A stretch of 64,000 nucleotides of DNA, from contig NZ_PRDB01000004.1 in assembly GCF_002925905.1 (NCBI RefSeq), positions 372,001 to 436,000 on the forward strand, written 5' to 3'. Positions 63,450 to 64,000 of this stretch are shown here, piece after piece. Positions within the stretch are counted from its first letter, which is position 1; the number at the start of each line of letters is the position of its first letter. Below the pieces are notes generated by a model. The model was not told the origin of the DNA. It saw nothing but the letters and a program-made list of their open reading frames with translations, and did not search any database. Both the position numbers and the translations under genes were made by a program. This DNA is from Klebsiella michiganensis. Lineage in GTDB: Bacteria; Pseudomonadota; Gammaproteobacteria; Enterobacterales; Enterobacteriaceae.

Positions 63450-64000
63450 TGCGCCTCCCGCACCAGCCACACCGTCGCCAGCGGAGGCAGCGTAATGGAG
63501 AGGGAGTGTTCACGACCGTGGCTGGCGATCGGGTCGCTCTCAACGACGCCGCCGTTGCCGGTGTTGCTGCCGTGGTAATGCATGGAGTCGGTGTTGAGCT
63601 CTTCACGCCAGCGGCCGGGCTGGTTGATGCCAAAACGGTACTCATGACGCGGGACCGGGGTGAAGTTGCTGGCGACGATAATTTCATTGCCCGCCCTGTC
63701 GCGACGAACAAAGATAAATACCGAACGCTCATGGTCGTCCACCACCAGCCATTCGAAGCCGTAGGGATCGAAATCCAGCTCGTGCAGCGCTTTATGGTGA
63801 CGATAGGTATGGTTGAGGTCGCGCACCAGCCGCTGGACGCCGTGGTGCCAGTTATCGCCGCCTTCCAGCAGATGCCAGTCGAGGCTTGCGTCGTGGTTCC
63901 ATTCGCGCCCCTGAGCAAACTCATTGCCCATAAACAGCAGCTTTTTACCCGGGAAGGCAAACAGCCAGCCGTAGTAGGCGCGCAGGTTAGCGAACTTCTG
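63446..64000 (-). CDS. glgB: Glycogen branching enzyme GlgB, C-terminal part (cut by window edge)
   Basis: The frame is open to the right edge and holds the last 184 codons. Sequence such as [20 protein letters not shown] and [14 protein letters not shown] is characteristic of the C-terminal part of GlgB. The catalytic TIM barrel lies outside the window. It forms alpha-1,6 branches in glycogen and is the first gene of glgBXCAP. Confidence 0.95.
   Translation of the reverse strand, partial: QKFANLRAYYGWLFAFPGKKLLFMGNEFAQGREWNHDASLDWHLLEGGDNWHHGVQRLVRDLNHTYRHHKALHELDFDPYGFEWLVVDDHERSVFIFVRRDRAGNEIIVASNFTPVPRHEYRFGINQPGRWREELNTDSMHYHGSNTGNGGVVESDPIASHGREHSLSITLPPLATVWLVREAQ

Overview
The window is a chromosomal segment from a member of the Enterobacteriaceae. 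Nearly every gene is a close relative, with conserved order, of the E. coli/Salmonella kefB-crp-nir-dam-mrcA-pckA-mal-glp-glg region. The composition is GC-rich for an enteric, and the E. coli-specific frl genes between cysG and trpS are absent. This fits a Klebsiella/Raoultella/Enterobacter-type genome; the genus is inferred from gene content, not proven. No tRNA, rRNA, CRISPR array, insertion sequence, prophage or obvious pseudogene was seen. Both edges cut genes: kefB at the left and glgB at the right.

Layout. 1-3.8 kb: kefB (partial) and kefG, divergent from the ABC-F gene yheS. 3.8-7.1 kb: an accessory NAD-salvage module of nicotinamide phosphoribosyltransferase (nadV) and a PRPP-synthetase paralogue, divergent from a Nudix-type regulator (nrtR), with two copies of a palindrome between them. 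It sits between yheS and yheT, which are neighbours in E. coli. 7.1-16.4 kb: yheT-yheU, prkB, yhfA, crp, yhfK, argD, pabA, the yhfG-fic toxin/antitoxin pair and ppiA. 16.4-24.5 kb: tsgA, a codA cytosine deaminase without codB, then nirBDC-cysG with conserved FNR and NarL/P sites. 24.5-31 kb: the dam cluster aroK-aroB-damX-dam-rpe-gph-trpS. 31-34.5 kb: the overlapping hofMNOPQ genes. 34.6-44.4 kb: mrcA, nudE, igaA, yrfG, hslR, hslO, pckA. 44.4-52.3 kb: malQ, malP and malT. 52.4-56.2 kb: glpR-glpG-glpE and glpD. 56.2-64 kb: glgP-glgA-glgC-glgX-glgB (partial).

How the genes work together. Much of the window is carbon storage and use: maltodextrin breakdown (malPQ under MalT), glycogen synthesis and breakdown (glgBXCAP), glycerol-3-phosphate use (glpD, glpR) and gluconeogenesis (pckA). 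The global regulator crp is in the same window, and CRP-like sites are visible upstream of ppiA, pckA, malT and crp itself. The nir-cysG group is self-contained: CysG makes the siroheme that NirB needs, and NirC moves nitrite.

The most notable points are (1) the nadV/PRPP-synthetase/nrtR module with its twin operators, (2) the direct pckA-malQ junction, where E. coli has envZ-ompR-greB-yhgF-feoABC-bioH-gntX-nfuA-gntT, (3) codA inserted between tsgA and nirB, with its 3' end running through the likely tsgA terminator, and (4) an unannotated candidate leader ORF upstream of igaA.
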